Shown piece by piece: positions 43,335 to 55,724 of a stretch of DNA of 64,000 nt. Numbering within the stretch: position 1 is the stretch's first letter; each line of letters starts with the position of its first letter. Under the pieces are notes generated by a model, which was not told the DNA's origin, searched no databases, and saw only the letters and a list, made by a program, of their open reading frames with translations. The translations under genes were made by a program, and so were the position numbers. This DNA comes from Alopecurus myosuroides (Eukaryota > Streptophyta > Magnoliopsida > Poales > Poaceae): positions 13,180,826-13,244,825 of the forward strand of contig CM054062.1 in NCBI GenBank assembly GCA_028641055.1, given 5' to 3'.

Positions 43335-46300
43335 TCACTCCTGGGCAGCATCAGTTTTGTCTGCAGCATTGTCATCAGCGTCAGCCTTCTCGGCATCAAC
43401 ATCTGCCTTGGCGCTGTCAGCATCCGCTTCAGTGTTGGCGTTGGCGGCTGGCTCTGAGGTTGTAGTGGCAACCGAGATGGGATCCGTGGCCGAGGTGGAC
43501 GCAGCAGATTGGAAGCTAGGCATCGGGAAGACGCCAGTTGCGCCCAGCTCGGGAGCCGCCTGGTTGATCACCATCTCGGTGGTGATGGTGGCCTCCTTAG
43601 CGCTGGGTTGCGGCTTCTCGGCTTCATCATCAACCTTGCCCTTCCCCTTCTCGGCGGATCCATCGGTGCCTTCTTCCTCAAACACGCTCAGGCCCTCCGA
43701 CTCGGCGTCACCTTCATCATCGCCCCCTTAATCTTCGTCCTCGTCCTCAGGCTCGGTGTCGGGCTCAGGGAGGTCGTCGATGTAGTTGGCGGTGTTGGCG
43801 TAGGACGCAATCTCGTAGGCCACCTTCTTCCGGCATGCGACGCAGTCGGGATTCTTGGTCCACTTGGAATCTTCGCGCATCTCGAGAATCCTGTCAAGGT
43901 TGAGGTTCTCGTACCAGCTTGTGACGAAATGGAACAGCTTGTCAGCTCCTGCCCGAGCTGCAGAGCCGCGCCATTTCTTCAACTCGGCCTTCACGCCGTC
44001 CAGCTTCTCGGTGAGCGCGCTGAAGCTGTCTGGCGCAGATTGATCTGGCCAGAACAGATCATGGAGTTTATACGCGGTGGACACCATGGTGGTGCCCAAG
44101 CCCTTGAGTTGGCGGAGTTGGGTCTTGATGCTAAGAAGATTGTCATTGACACTGGACTTGGTGTCAATGGGCAGCCCGGATGCAGCTCGGAGTTCTTGTG
44201 CCTTAGCCAAAGCAGGCGTGCTAGCGGCGCGGAGATCAGGGAAGATATCTGAAAGAGAAACCAATAAGAGTTGGAAAGGGAAGCAGAGAAGCGATAAAAC
44301 CAGGTAGAGGGGATGAGAAGAGGAGACTTACTTTTGAGATCAACCAGCAGCGCGTCAAGCTTTATCTTCCAGTCCTCCTCATCAGCAATGTGCATGTCTT
44401 CAATGCGGCGTGCATTGGACATTTGGAGGACGATATGCGCGTTGTGATCCTTCAGCACCGAGATCTCCATCTCAAGCGCCTTCTCTTTGGCCTTGGCTGC
44501 TGTCTTGATCTCCTCCTTCTCGGCAGCTTGATCCAAGGCATCCTGGAGGGCGGACTTAAGCTGTACCTGCAACTGCTCGAACTCGGCGCGCTCTGTGTCG
44601 AATTCCTTCTGGAGCTCTGCGTCTCGGGTGGTCAGCTGCTGCTGCACCTCGGCAGGCATCAAGTAGTTGAGATGCTGCTCCCGGAATTTCTTATATTCTT
44701 CTGCAAAGAGAACAGCAGGGTTAGCAGAGTAACCAAGTAAAGGAAGATGCAATGGCAGAGTAGCTGGCAACTCACCTTCCAGTTGCTTGATTTTACTTTC
44801 GGCAGAGGAAGAGAAGACGTGGCAGTGTTCATGCTGCTCCTTCAGTTCTTTGAATTTGCCTACAGAGTAAACAGAGTTAGAGCAAAAAGCAAACGCGGGC
44901 GTATACACAAAACACACAAACCGAATAGCTGAAAGCTTACTCTCTATCTCAGAAAGTTGGAGAGCGCGGTCCAGTGCCGCCTGCTCCATCGCAGCATCAT
45001 CTTTTCGTTCGGCTTCAAGAGCCGCGATGCGGTCCTTGGCCATGCGATGGTTCCAGAGAAGACGGCGGAACACCTTGGTCCGCTTCAGAAGGCTATTCTG
45101 TGGAAGAGAAGAAAAGGAGTTAGAAAATTTTGGAAGATTTGGCCCGAGAAGACGGCAACTCGGTTGAGCAACCGCCTACTCGGCCCGAATCTCGGGGACT
45201 GGGGAGTGACTAAGAGGAAAAGAAGAGAAGAAGAAAAAAGAAACCGCGACTCGAAAAAGAAAGAAAAGCAAGAAAAACTTACAGCATAAGACTGCTCGAC
45301 ATCCTCGGCGGCTTTGCGGAGGCAGAACAGCTTCCCGGCCAATGTGCAGGTTGGGGAAGCGATAGTCATTGGCACAGCGCCGACATCAGCCTTGTTCCAG
45401 TCAATCCGGTAATGATCGACGGGACCCAGCGTGTGGCCATTCCATTAAGGGACGCCATGAGCTTCGCTCTCCCAAACCTTGTCCACGAAGGCTACCCGGT
45501 CCAGGACCGCGGTCAGGCCTTCTGACTGGATCTCGTCCTCGTCGACCTCGTGCGAGTGGAACTCAAGGGCTGGCTTTGCTTCCTTGCCCTTGGACTTGAC
45601 GTCCACAGCCTTGGCCTGGCCTCCCTTCAGAGCAAAAAGCTTCTTCTCGCCCTTGGACAGCGAGATATCATATTGCGTGGACGCCTCAAACAGGTATTGC
45701 GGCCAGCTGGCTTGGACACGGACGGCATCTCCGCCACTCGACCCTTCGCCAGGGCCAGCAGATCCAGCAGCAGCCATCTTGCTGCTAGAGGTGGGCCCGC
45801 CAATGGTTAGATGTTTGCTCTTCGCGGTAGGCTTCCCGGCTGGCACAAGCGGTGGCTTGGGTGGTGGCATCAGATCTCCACCCTGTGCAACCTTGCGCGC
45901 TGGATTCTTCCGGGTAGGCGCTGCTTCAGGCTTGTTGGTCTTCTTGGGGCTGGGCGCAAGGTCCGTCCGAGAAGCGGACGGAGGCACTTGGCGTGAAGCA
46001 GAGGGAGGTTGTTGCTGAGAAGTGGTCTTGGAGGTACTCTGCTTAGGTGGAGGGCTTGGCGCAGTTGGTGCAGTTGCCTGCTGGGTAGGCGACACAGGGG
46101 GCCGGCTACCCTGCGCAGCGTCTGGCTGCGCTTGGCTCTGGAGGACTGGCTCCACCACGGTCTTCTCTACCCGCTGCTCGGCAGCGGGATCAGGCTGAAG
46201 GTCTGTTGTTTCTTCTACCCGCGGTCTGGCCGCGGGGTCATCTTGAGCTGCAGCTTGTTCATCCTGCTGCTGCTCGGTGGCGGTGTCTTGCCGCTCCAAG

Positions 46301-47167
46301 GCGGCGTTGTCGTGTTGATGGAGGTCTTCTTCGTTGTGTTCCCCAGCTGTCGTAGCTGGGGGAGATGGCGGCGTCTCGTCGTGAGCAGCATCCTGCTGCT
46401 GCTCGGTGGTGTCATATTGGTCACCAGCGCCCGTGTTCTCGGTGCCGGTGTCTTCTTCTTCCAGCTTCACCGGAGAGGACGCACACGTCCCGTCCCGCTG
46501 CACTGGCTCATCCTCATCCTCGGAGAGCTCAACGAGCTTCTCGAGGTCCATAACAGCTTTTCTCTTGGAGCTGGTGGGAGCTGCTGCAGCGTCAGCGTCC
46601 AGAGGGGCGCTGGAAGAGGGAACAGTTCAGAAAAGGAGAAGGAGAAAAGCACAAAGAGAAACGGCAACAAAGTGGTACTCGGATGGAGTGACTTACCCTT
46701 TGGTGGTGGGAGGTTTCCTTCTGGCGGTGGTGGTCTTCTTCTTCTCGGTCTTCTTGGGCTTCTTGGCAGCAGGTTCTTGGGCACCACTGCCACAGAGAGA
46801 GGTTGGACATCGATGGGCTCCTCGTCCTCCTCGTTCGGCTCAGGATCCTCTGCAGGGTAGAAGAGAAAAAAGAATTGAGAAACAGAAAAGGAAGTCGGAT
46901 TGCGCTACTCGCGGTCAGAGAGGTGAACTTGGTCACCTTTGTCATCCTCGGACCAGTCCCGGATAGACGCGTCAACTTGGTGTTTACCAGGCTGGTGAGC
47001 GTGAGGGATGCAGAGGGTGTCCTGGGTATCGTAGGCGGTCTCGTCATCCTCTTCTCGGTCATCTGACCAACTGCCCTCGAAGACCTCGACATCTTCCTCT
47101 GCCTGGCGATCGATGTGCTGGAAAGGCAAACAGAGGGCACGAGTAAGTTGAGTTCGAACCTAAGGAG

Positions 47168-47530
47168 TTCTACCCGGTATAGCATGCAAACACAAAACAT
47201 ATAAGGCTAAGGGGTTCTACTCGGCATAGCATGCAAACACAAAGCATATAAGGCTAAGGGGTTCTACTCGGCATGGCATGCAAATACAAAGCATATAGAC
47301 CTAAGGAGTTCTACCCGGCATAGCATGCAAGCACAAAGCATACAAGGCTTAGGGGTTCTATTCGGAATAGTGTGCAAACACAAAGCATGTTCAGCTAAGG
47401 TTTTCTACTCGACACAGCGTGCAAACACAAAGCACATAAAGCCAACAGGATGTTTGTGATGTTCTACTCGGTGCAGCATGCAAAGACTAAGCATACTAAG
47501 CTGAGAAGTCACCTACTCGGTATCAAAGTG
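47168..47530 (-). repeat. 47-bp minisatellite in intron 1 of A's antisense gene
   Basis: Seven to eight units of 47-54 bp, each with TTCTACTCGG (or CCCGG) followed by GCATGCAAACACAAAGCAT. First units start at 47168 and 47215. The array fills most of the intron. Confidence 0.85.
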
Positions 47531-48304
47531 CAGAGGTAAAGCATAGAAGACTAACCTGTTCGATTCGCTTGGAGCGGCTATACGGCTCAAAGCCATACAG
47601 CCAGGTGTCGGAGAGTTTGGTCTGCATGATGGATCTTGCCCAGATGGCCACATCGGCTTTGCTGAGCTCGAAGGTGGTGGTCCTTGTGCAGTCCCGGCTT
47701 CCTCCCATGTAGCACATCTTGTGGGAGCGGCGCTGGAGCGGGAGCACTCGGCGTGAGATCCAACACGCGATGGGATCATCGCGGCAGAATCCCTCATACT
47801 GCAACTCGGCAATGCGCTTCTCGATCTGAACAACATCCTCGATGTTGCTCTTCGGGTTGTAGCCCCAATTCTGTTGAGTTGGCCTTGCATTCTTCCACTT
47901 CGGGAGCCCTATCCGGTCCTGGATTGGCTTCCCTTCCTCGGTGGCGACATTCTTGACATAGAGAAAGTTGCGCTGCCACTTGCGCACTGTCTCCAGTCCC
48001 TTGACGCGCGTGTCGAGACATCGTAGTAGTTTTCATAGACAGGGGTGCCATGAGACTATGGTAGAGACGTGAGGTAACGGGATAGCGTAGTAACACAGAA
48101 CACGGGATTTTACCCAGGTTCGGTACGTCGCGACAGTACGGCGTACCTACTCCTGCACTTCTCACTAATTGGGACTAAAGCCCGTAAATCTGGGTTACAA
48201 TGTGAGGATGTAGATCTAGCTTCTCGGCGAGGGTGAGCTTCTCGGCGAGTTGCGTAGAGCTTGAACTTGTGTCTAACTTAGAACCTGTTTAATCTATCTC
48301 CCGT

Positions 48305-48325
48305 CCGGCTTTATATAATAGCCGG
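48305..48325 (-). promoter_or_regulatory. LTR promoter of E: TATA box inside a 6-bp inverted repeat
   Basis: CCGGCT-TTATATAAT-AGCCGG, perfect arms; repeated at 49068-49088 in the second copy. Confidence 0.7.
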
Positions 48326-48570
48326 ATTAGGGCTTACAGAATAGGAAACCTAGAAGACTACGTTAACTTGTAACTTGGAAAGCAAGGAATCCGTCTTCTC
48401 CTCCAAGCCAGATCACGTGGGCCGTGATCCGGGTTCTTCTAGAATCCGGCTTCTGCGCGTCGGACTACTGGGCCGCCCAATGGACCTAAGCCCATTACCA
48501 TGTAGGCCACCCTGGTAGTCCGGCTCTTTGTCTACCATCTTCTATACCCCTATTCAGTATATATCCGACA

Positions 48571-48786
48571 CTTCAACAGAAGTACCCGGAAGGAGCAGAC
48601 GAAGTCTTGCAAAGGCAAATACAGCGTCGGTGCAAAGGATACGTGGTGATCAACGACCACTTGTATAAACGCAGTACTTCCGGAATTTTTCAACGGTGTA
48701 TTTCACCAGAAGAAGGAAGGGAAATACTGGAAGAAATCCACGCCGGCGATTGCGGACATCATGCTCAATCAAAAAGCATAGTACGG
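48571..48786 (+). pseudogene. integrase HHCC-finger fragment inside element E
   Basis: The frame from about 48583 reads YPEGADEVLQRQIQRRCKGY to EIHAGDCGHHAQSKS, the N-terminal zinc-finger region of a gypsy integrase. It lies on the plus strand while E's LTRs point the other way. It is not a recent copy of the A, B or C integrase. No other part of pol is present. Confidence 0.8.
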
Positions 48787-49934
48787 CGTAGTAGTTTTCA
48801 TAGACAGGGGAGCCATGAGACTACGGTAGAGACGTGGGGTAACGGGATAGCGTAGTAACACAGAACACGGGATTTTACCCAGGTTCGGTACGTCGCGACA
48901 GTACGGCGTACCTACTCCTGCACTTCTCACTAATTGGGACTAAAGCCCGTTTATCAGGATTACAATGTGAGGATGTAGATCTAGCTTCTCGGCGAGGATG
49001 AGCTTCTCGGCGAGTTGCGTAGAGCTTGAACTTGTGTCTAACTTAACTTGTTTAATCTATCTCCCGTCCGGCTTTATATAATAGCCGGATTAGGGCTTAC
49101 AGAATAGGAAACCTAGAAGACTACGTTTAACTTGTAACTTGGAAAGCAAGGAATCCGTCTTCTCCTCCAAGCCAGATCACGCGGGCCGTGATCCGGGTTC
49201 TTCTAGAATCCGGCTTCTGTGCGTCGGACTACTGGGCCGCCCAATGGACCTAAGCCCATTACCATGTAGGCCACCCTGGTAGTCCGGCTCTTTGTCTACC
49301 ATCTTCTATACCCCTATTCAGTATATATCCGACAGCGCGGGTGGTGGTCGGTTGTGCGTTGCAGCATCATGGCGCAGCCCGTCTGCGTCATCGCGCGGGC
49401 GCTCTCCGTATGTCCTGGGTTGGGGATGCTTTGCTTCCGGAAGAAGAAGTAGCGTGCCCAACTGTGGACAGTTGGGTACACGCCGAGAAAGGCTTCGCAG
49501 ACCACCGCGTGAATGGAGAGCATGACCATGGCGTTGGGGGGAGGTGATGCGGCTGGAGTCCAAAGTTCTTGAGGAACTCGGAGAAGAAGTCGGAGATGGG
49601 GAGGCCGAATCCGCGCTTGAAGTGCGCGAGGAAGACGACGAATTCGTCCTTCTCTGGCGTGGGGATGATCTCGCTCCCTGCCTGCCTGCACCTCACGCCA
49701 GGAGGGACACGGCGGGTGTTGACTAGCAACTGGCAGTCCTCCGCCGTGACCTCCGAGCCCTCCCATCCGGCGCGGGCGGCGGCATCATCTTCTCCGCGGG
49801 CCATGGAGGCGGAAAGGTGTGTGGGAGATTGGAATGGAGATTGAATGGAGGAATTTCTCTCGGGATCTCTCGCGGCGCGTGGAGCAGCGGCGCAGCAGTG
49901 ATTGGAGTGAGCAGGAAAGAGAAGAAGAAGGCGT

Positions 49935-49960
49935 CGAGGGGGTATTTATCTCTCCCCTCG
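49935..49960 (-). promoter_or_regulatory. antisense promoter of A: TATA-like box inside a 7-bp inverted repeat
   Basis: CGAGGGG (49935-49941) and CCCCTCG (49954-49960) flank GTATTTATCTCT. On the minus strand the box reads GATAAATA. The B-type palindrome is lost here, but a different one is present at the same place. Confidence 0.6.
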
Positions 49961-50465
49961 AGTTGCCGTTACCAGCGGAATATTCGCGGATTGATTGTGC
50001 ACTGAGATCGTGCGGCGTGGGCTGCTCGCCGGTTAGAAACGCACACAGCGCATATCGCGCGCGTAACGGGCGCAGTTAATCCCACGTCGAGATCGTGGGC
50101 ACTTGATTGCGGTTGAAGTGACTTAACAGGACGGTAGGCCGGGGGCGCGGTTATTGGCGCGTGGCCTGCTGCACTCCAGGCACCGAGGCGTCGGGGGCAC
50201 AGGGGAGTGACACGTGCCCCGTAGCGACACGCAGAGGTGGATTCGCACCGTTCGAGAGGGATTATGTTTCGAGATTTCGCTAAGTCATTTTACTCGGAAT
50301 CAGAGAAAAAAGACAGTGCTACTCGGAGAAGAAGAGATTCAAGCAAGAATTAAGGGCTACACGGAGGTACTACTCGGCATCTTACAGTATGAAGACAAGA
50401 TTTGTTTTTAAGCTGGCAGGGCCCAGTGAACAAGTTCGCAGGACTCTACCAGCTTCGGGGACTAA

Positions 50466-51363
50466 TGTCGGGGGGTTACCCCCGAGTAGGGGTAAGGCCA
50501 GTGCTAAAGGCAAGGTCAAAGGGGCTGTTTGACTGAGTAAGCTGGCTACCCGGTACTTGCTACCCGGTAGGCTGCTATCCGGTCGTACCGACCAATGGAC
50601 AGAGGGAAGAATCAAGGAAGTTATGTTCCTCCGAGTAGAGGAGTTGGTCAGAGTAGAGGGAGTGAGTTCCTACTCGGGCCAGAAGTCAATGGAGCCGTTC
50701 TGGCAAGGGATCCCGCGTATCCTGCGTCTGTACCGGCGTGCGGTTCAAATTACGGAGCGCGTGATTATCCGCGCTACGGCGTGGCTACAGTGCGGTAGGC
50801 GCCTGTCAAGTCCTGTCAGTGACAGAGGGGACAAGACAGGGCTAGGGGCCTACCCTATCTCACTGACAAGGGTGGACAGGTCCCATCTCCGAACGGCGCG
50901 ACGACTTACGGTGCACGCGTCAGCGGGAAGCCGGAAGCGTGCTCTGTTCTGCAGTGCTCCTGTCCTATCAGGTGTACCTTTTAGTCTTATTCTATTCGGC
51001 TGGGCACCAGTATATAAGGTGCCCTGCCCCCTCCTGCGCGAGGGATGATCTGGACGTTGCCTTAGTCGACACTCTGGATTGCTTCACTTCACACAGAGAG
51101 AACTAGAGAGAAGAGTGGCTACTCGGCTGAAGGCATGTACTGTAATGTGGCTACTCGGTAAACACCCATATAAAGAGAGAGGTAGGAGTAGGGGTGTTAC
51201 CTCCACACGAGGGCCCTGAACCTGGGTAAGATCTTGTTGTTTGCAGTGCTAGAGACATTCCACACGCGGCTACTCGCCGTGTAATCCCTCCCCGAGCACC
51301 TCTAGCGTCCATCGGCCCCAACATTAGCCATCTCATGGCATCTGCCGTGATACCACCACGACA
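50466..51363 (+). repeat. 3' LTR of element A
   Basis: 898 bp, preceded by AGCTTCGGGGACTAA and followed by GACAT (51364-51368). Confidence 0.95.
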
Positions 51364-51368
51364 GACAT

Positions 51369-52912
51369 AAAAGTGATCAAACAAAGAATTCAACTTCCAA
51401 GCAGAGTATGAAGCAATCACAATATTTTGTGTCTTGAGATTCTACCTCGACGTTAACTCGTTCTAATGCTTGTTACTTAATTATTTGTTCTCTTTTATAT
51501 TCGTCAGCAATCACAATCTTAAAAGTTCTAATCATGCTAAACAATTTCTCTTATACTTCAAGGAAGAATCTTGCATTGTTTCAACTTAGAAAATTAAAGT
51601 GCAGAATACCTCCAAATTAAATGTAGTAGAGTAACATGTATGGTAGAATCAAACTTAATTCAAAACATCTAATAAATTAGCATGAACTGAAATAGTTTCA
51701 CTCATAATCATTGACTGATAACTCGGTGGATACGAATCCTTTCCTATTCAAGTGCGATGCACTTTATTAAGCACACTAAACTATAACAAATGATAATAAA
51801 TAATAAAATTGTAAACTACAAGGCTTTAATATCTCCGATAGCTTAAATACATAAGCTAGGTGGGATCAAATAATCCTTGTGGTTATTCATAAACTGCGGT
51901 CTCTTGGATCAGTGATTGATGTAGTGTCGTGGTCGAGGGCTTCGTAGAGTAGTTGATTAGTATTTTCCAACTCCTAGATACGAAGCTCGTAGAACTTGTT
52001 TTTGTTTTCCAGCTAAATTATTGCCCTCATGCTCATGGCTAGAGTAGCATGTGTTCCCTTACAAATCTTCTCGTCCAACAGATATAGATGATTGCGCAAC
52101 AACTTATTATGATAAGCGCAAGCTGGCACGGTTACCTCAACATGTTTTAGCTTGGTATCTATCTTTTCTATCTTGATCTGGAGATCCTCATCCACAAACT
52201 CAGTGAACATCTGGGCTCCCATCATGTTAGCGGTGTCCCTTTCCTTCGGAGCCTTCTCCAACCGTAGTCCCTCTACTTCTAGCTTCTTCATCAGATTTTC
52301 GACATCTGTGGGATCTACCACGGCTTAACAGCCTCCTCACAATAAAAGAGAGAGATCCTATTGCTGGATATATAAAGGGGTTAGGTTACCTAAAGCCACA
52401 AGATTAGACAGACGGGTCGGTTAAAAAGGTAATCAAAATAAATCTGGAAGGAGATATCTAAAATTTTGGTAAACGGATTGCGTAACGACTACTGATACGG
52501 TCGCTGATGACCGTACCCGATGTCGTACCAACTTCATTACCGACTTGATATTTTTTGTAAAACATTTTATGCGGCGCAACTTTTTTTGGGTCTCGTAACG
52601 AGCATGATACGATCGTAGCGGCTGTACCAACCGCTGTACCGCTCACCGAAAAATTATCCCTACATAGAAAAACACAAGGAAAGCAAAAAAAAAAATGCAG
52701 TGAAAAAACCTAACTAAATTTTAACTAAAAAACTTATTAGTTTAACTAGACCCTCCAGGGTCCATAACTTATTGTAGCTCTTTGATTCAAACCTTTGATG
52801 ACTTACTCAAAATGAGAAATTGTGCTACTTGTGGTCTTGACGTCGTGCACACTTATTTTGACGTGTGATAGGACACTAGGCATGATGGTACCATATGGCA
52901 CTAACACGCTAG
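51369..52912 (-). other. decayed internal region of a minus-oriented gypsy element
   Basis: AT-rich. Continuous with 8679-9130 before A inserted. Apart from the small ORF at 52013-52321, I see no coding sequence. Clusters of GTACCG-type words occur near 52500 and 52620. Confidence 0.4.
52013..52321 (-). pseudogene. short helical ORF, unknown, probably a retroelement remnant
   Basis: 102 codons, charged and leucine-rich (MKKLEVEGLRLEKAPKERD), probably coiled-coil. I do not recognise the family. The position between LTR and RNase H remains suggests an extra ORF of the same decayed element. Confidence 0.3.
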
Positions 52913-52916
52913 TTTT

Positions 52917-53356
52917 CTACACAATCAATGATGAAAGCTCTTTCTCTTCCTCGTCTTTGGTGTGGTCCCTTTCGACAATTTGTAGTTTAAACTCTTGCAA
53001 TAGCAGCAGACAATGTATTATTCTAGGTTTAACATCGTTTACTAGTATGAGTTTCTTCAAACCTTGGTGATCAGAGTAAACTTTAACCTTAGTATCACTC
53101 AAATATGAACAAAAATTATCACAAGTAAAAACTATAGCAAATAATTCCAACTCTGCTACTGGATAATTTTGTTGAGCATCATTAAGCGCGTGACTAGCAT
53201 AATAAATGACATTAAATCTATCACCTTCACACTGTCCTAAAATTGCGCCAACAACAAATTCGTAAGCGCTACAGATTAACTCAAATCGCTTATCCCACAT
53301 AGGAGGTTTTATAACACGTGCTTTTGACAGAGCATTTTTAAGATAGTTAAATGATA
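52917..53356 (-). pseudogene. remnant of gypsy RT/RNase H
   Basis: The minus strand reads PPMWDKRFELICSAYEFVVG, then VIYYASHALNDAQQNY, AELELFAIVF, VYSDHQGLKKL and LLLQEFKLQIVERD. This is the order seen in the RNase H of Athila-type gypsy elements, with several expected residues changed. It starts abruptly next to a copia-like LTR at 53363, which truncates it. Confidence 0.75.
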
Positions 53357-53362
53357 TAGTGT

Positions 53363-54512
53363 TGTTGGATGTATGCCCAAGTAATATACATTTGTTTCAT
53401 GATTAAAGTATTATGGTTTTATGCTATAATTGTTGTGGTCATTGAATATGAGATTCAGAAGAAACCCCGTATGCACATTTAGAAACATAAACACACCGTT
53501 ATACCCTTTGTCGTGTCTCATAGACAATTTTTTAATATTAGCTGACCACGTTTTCCTGGTCATGGACAAACGTTTGATCATTATTAACGGGAGCACTTTG
53601 TTGTTTCAACAAAGTGAGTGGGTAGACCCAATCAACTGATATACTACAAGATTAGTTTTGTCAAATAGTATCGTCATAAGATGGTTGTTTTGTTTACTTC
53701 CTTAGACCATGAGAATATTCTATGATGTTTACTGTGAGGATCATTTTGGTATAGTCAGGTATCACAACATAAACTGGGTGATAAAAAAGGCTATAACTGG
53801 GTGGTCTCGAAAGTATTCATTCATTGTGATAGTTCCAAATTGGGAATTACTCCTCTAGTTAATAGAGAGATACATCCATGATTCACTCGATGAAATAATA
53901 TCGGTAAATAAGTCTGCGCAGACAAAGACATGACACTAGTCATGGATATACTATATCATGGTAACGAGTAAAATGAATCATACAAGTATCGGGAATAATG
54001 TCATAAGGTGATTAAAGAGTTTAATGACGGTCTTATCATTCATTTCATCTCAAGGTATTGATTGGTATCGCGGGGTAATAGAAACTTACTCAACAACCCA
54101 CAGGTTTAGCAGTTTTCTTCGTATAACTCGTAGTAATAAATATGGAGGTCCATGGTCCTGATGTTTATTATTGATTGGGAAATTGGTTTTCGATCATGCC
54201 TACTTGTTATCGAACCTATAGGGCTCACACACTTAAGTCGTCATAGTCATTTTTTCACATTGGATGGTCTGGAGAAAGAGCAAGTATCATTCGGATGGTT
54301 CCGGCGTGATAGAATTAATATTCAGAGAGCGAGGGACATAAGATGTCCTGATATGTCGGGAATATATTTCTGACATCATTAGATAAGGTCGATAATTTTA
54401 TCTATAGGGGTCATAGAGTTCAAGAAGAGTTTCAGGCAAAAACCAAGAAGGGGGAGTGTCGGAGGGTGAAATATTTCCTCCTGGCCGAACCTAATTTTTG
54501 GGGGCTTCCAGG
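53363..54512 (+). mobile_element. degenerate BARE/Angela-like copia LTR, left part
   Basis: Begins TGTTGGATGTATGCCC, close to the known TGTTGGAA(T)ATATGCCC start. Later segments in the right order are CCTTAGACCATGAGA (53701), AACTGGGTGATAAAAAAGGC (53771) and ACCTATAGGGCTCACACACT (54213). Strongly decayed and without an ORF. Confidence 0.6.
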
Positions 54513-55724
54513 TGATACCTACAAGTGCACATGTTTGTTAAAGCATCATTTCATGGAAATATGATCTCTCGGTTTATATCGATTCCACGGAGAGCTGATC
54601 TGGTAAAATGCTTTTAAGACTGCCTTTGTCACACACAAGGTGTCATACTTATGTGAATGGACTCACAGAAATATTAATTTGTTTAAACCTTTGGAAAAGA
54701 GAGAGTGATTTGTGTGGAAATAGAAACGAAATAACTTACTAATAATAAATAACTGAAAAAAAATTATTGTAAAATTGTGTTGTATTGCTTATGGATGAAG
54801 TAGGTGCGGAGAGATTCATGGTTCATGGTTCTTGTGAATGTGCTTGATAGAGGTAGCAGATATGTGATACATATTCTCTTCTATTGAATAGTAGGTAGGT
54901 GAATCACCCTGAAATAGTTAAATGTCCTCATGCATGGCTCTGTTTATCACTATCGTCCTGCTTCCCTGTTCAATTGCCATGGTCAGTTCAGCTATTTAAA
55001 ACCAATAGGTTAGACCAATGCATTGAGTTTAATGGCTTCTCGTGATCCTCTTGATGTCTTCACTCCTCATTGATATCTCCACCTGTCACTTAGGAGGTCA
55101 CAGAATTATTTAACAATAAGTATATGTTTACGTATGTCTCTACTAGTACCATATTACCCGGCCCCTGGATAACAGGCATTATGCACACCGTAAACACGTA
55201 ATCCTATAAATAATATTGAAAAATACTCTCATACATAAGATGAAATAAATCATCACAAACACATATAATTGAAAGTTGAAGGTTAATCTCTATATTACCA
55301 TAGCAAGCCACAATAATCCTCAGATCAACGAACACCAAACTAGAGTTCAATCTATGGGAGAGTTCTCAAAACCCTAAACTTATTACAACAATGATCTCAA
55401 TCTCCCTATGTGATGGTGGAATGGATGGTGTGGTGGATGGTGTTGAACATGGCGATCTACGACAGGATCAAACATGGGTTCTCCTCTCCGGATCTCCTTC
55501 TTCATCCTTCTAGCTCTTATGGAGGCGGTTGCGTCTGTTTTTCGTCCCTGGCCTCTTCACGAAAGTTGTCCATTTTGATGTGCTAGAGGCGGTGGCATGT
55601 GGTACGGTGGGTGGTACGGTCGGTATTGGCCGTACTGAGGTCGTTAAATGCCTCTGTGAATTAATTATGATTTCCCCTTTTCCAGAATTGCTTGTTTTCC
55701 TCCAATTATCATTAATATGCATCA
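54513..55724 (-). mobile_element. degenerate gypsy-type LTR, minus orientation
   Basis: Starts TGATACCTACAAGTGCAC, similar to the LTR at 7010, and may end at GCATCA 55719-55724. It shares the CAAAACCCTAAAC and GTGGTACGGTGGG-type segments. No target duplication could be matched, so the ends are tentative. Confidence 0.4.

Larger units (their letters stand above)
48011..49334 (-). mobile_element. Element E: short aberrant LTR element
   Basis: Two direct repeats, 48011-48570 (560 bp, TGTCGAGACA...ATCCGACA) and 48787-49334 (about 548 bp, inner 11 bp missing), flank a 216-bp centre. Target duplication GCGCG at 48006-48010 and 49335-49339. The order of LTR parts (TATA, then the leader with CCTGGGTAAAATCCC) shows minus orientation. 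I see neither a TGG primer site beside the right LTR nor a polypurine tract beside the left one, so E needed help or arose by an abnormal event. Confidence 0.88.
43335..49804 (-). pseudogene. Element A antisense gene, broken 8-exon copy
   Basis: ATG at 49804. Exons: 49804-49335 plus 48010-47556 (split by element E), 47117-46937, 46849-46697, 46609-45283, 45097-44941, 44859-44776, 44700-44332, 44248-43335. Exons 5 and 6 have exactly the lengths of B's (157 and 84), so the intron plan is conserved. Breaks: a missing base in the G run 49536-49541, insertion of E, a frame-changing deletion in exon 3 near 46797, TAA at about 45445-45447 and TAA at about 43728-43730. Protein features as in B, with a longer Gln/Pro-rich exon 4. 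Confidence 0.85.
9136..51363 (+). mobile_element. Element A: dual-RNase-H gypsy retrotransposon with nested insertions
   Basis: Bounded by LTRs 9136-10006 and 50466-51363 that start TGTCGGGGGG and end CACGACA. The 5-bp target duplication GACAT lies at 9131-9135 and 51364-51368. Order: LTR, PBS, gag-pro, stop, RT-RNaseH-aRNH-integrase, antisense gene, LTR. Element C (16208-41917) is inserted in its integrase and element E (48011-49334) in its antisense gene, so A itself is about 15.2 kb. The LTRs differ by about 27 substitutions and one 27-28 bp indel. Every coding unit is broken. Confidence 0.95.
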
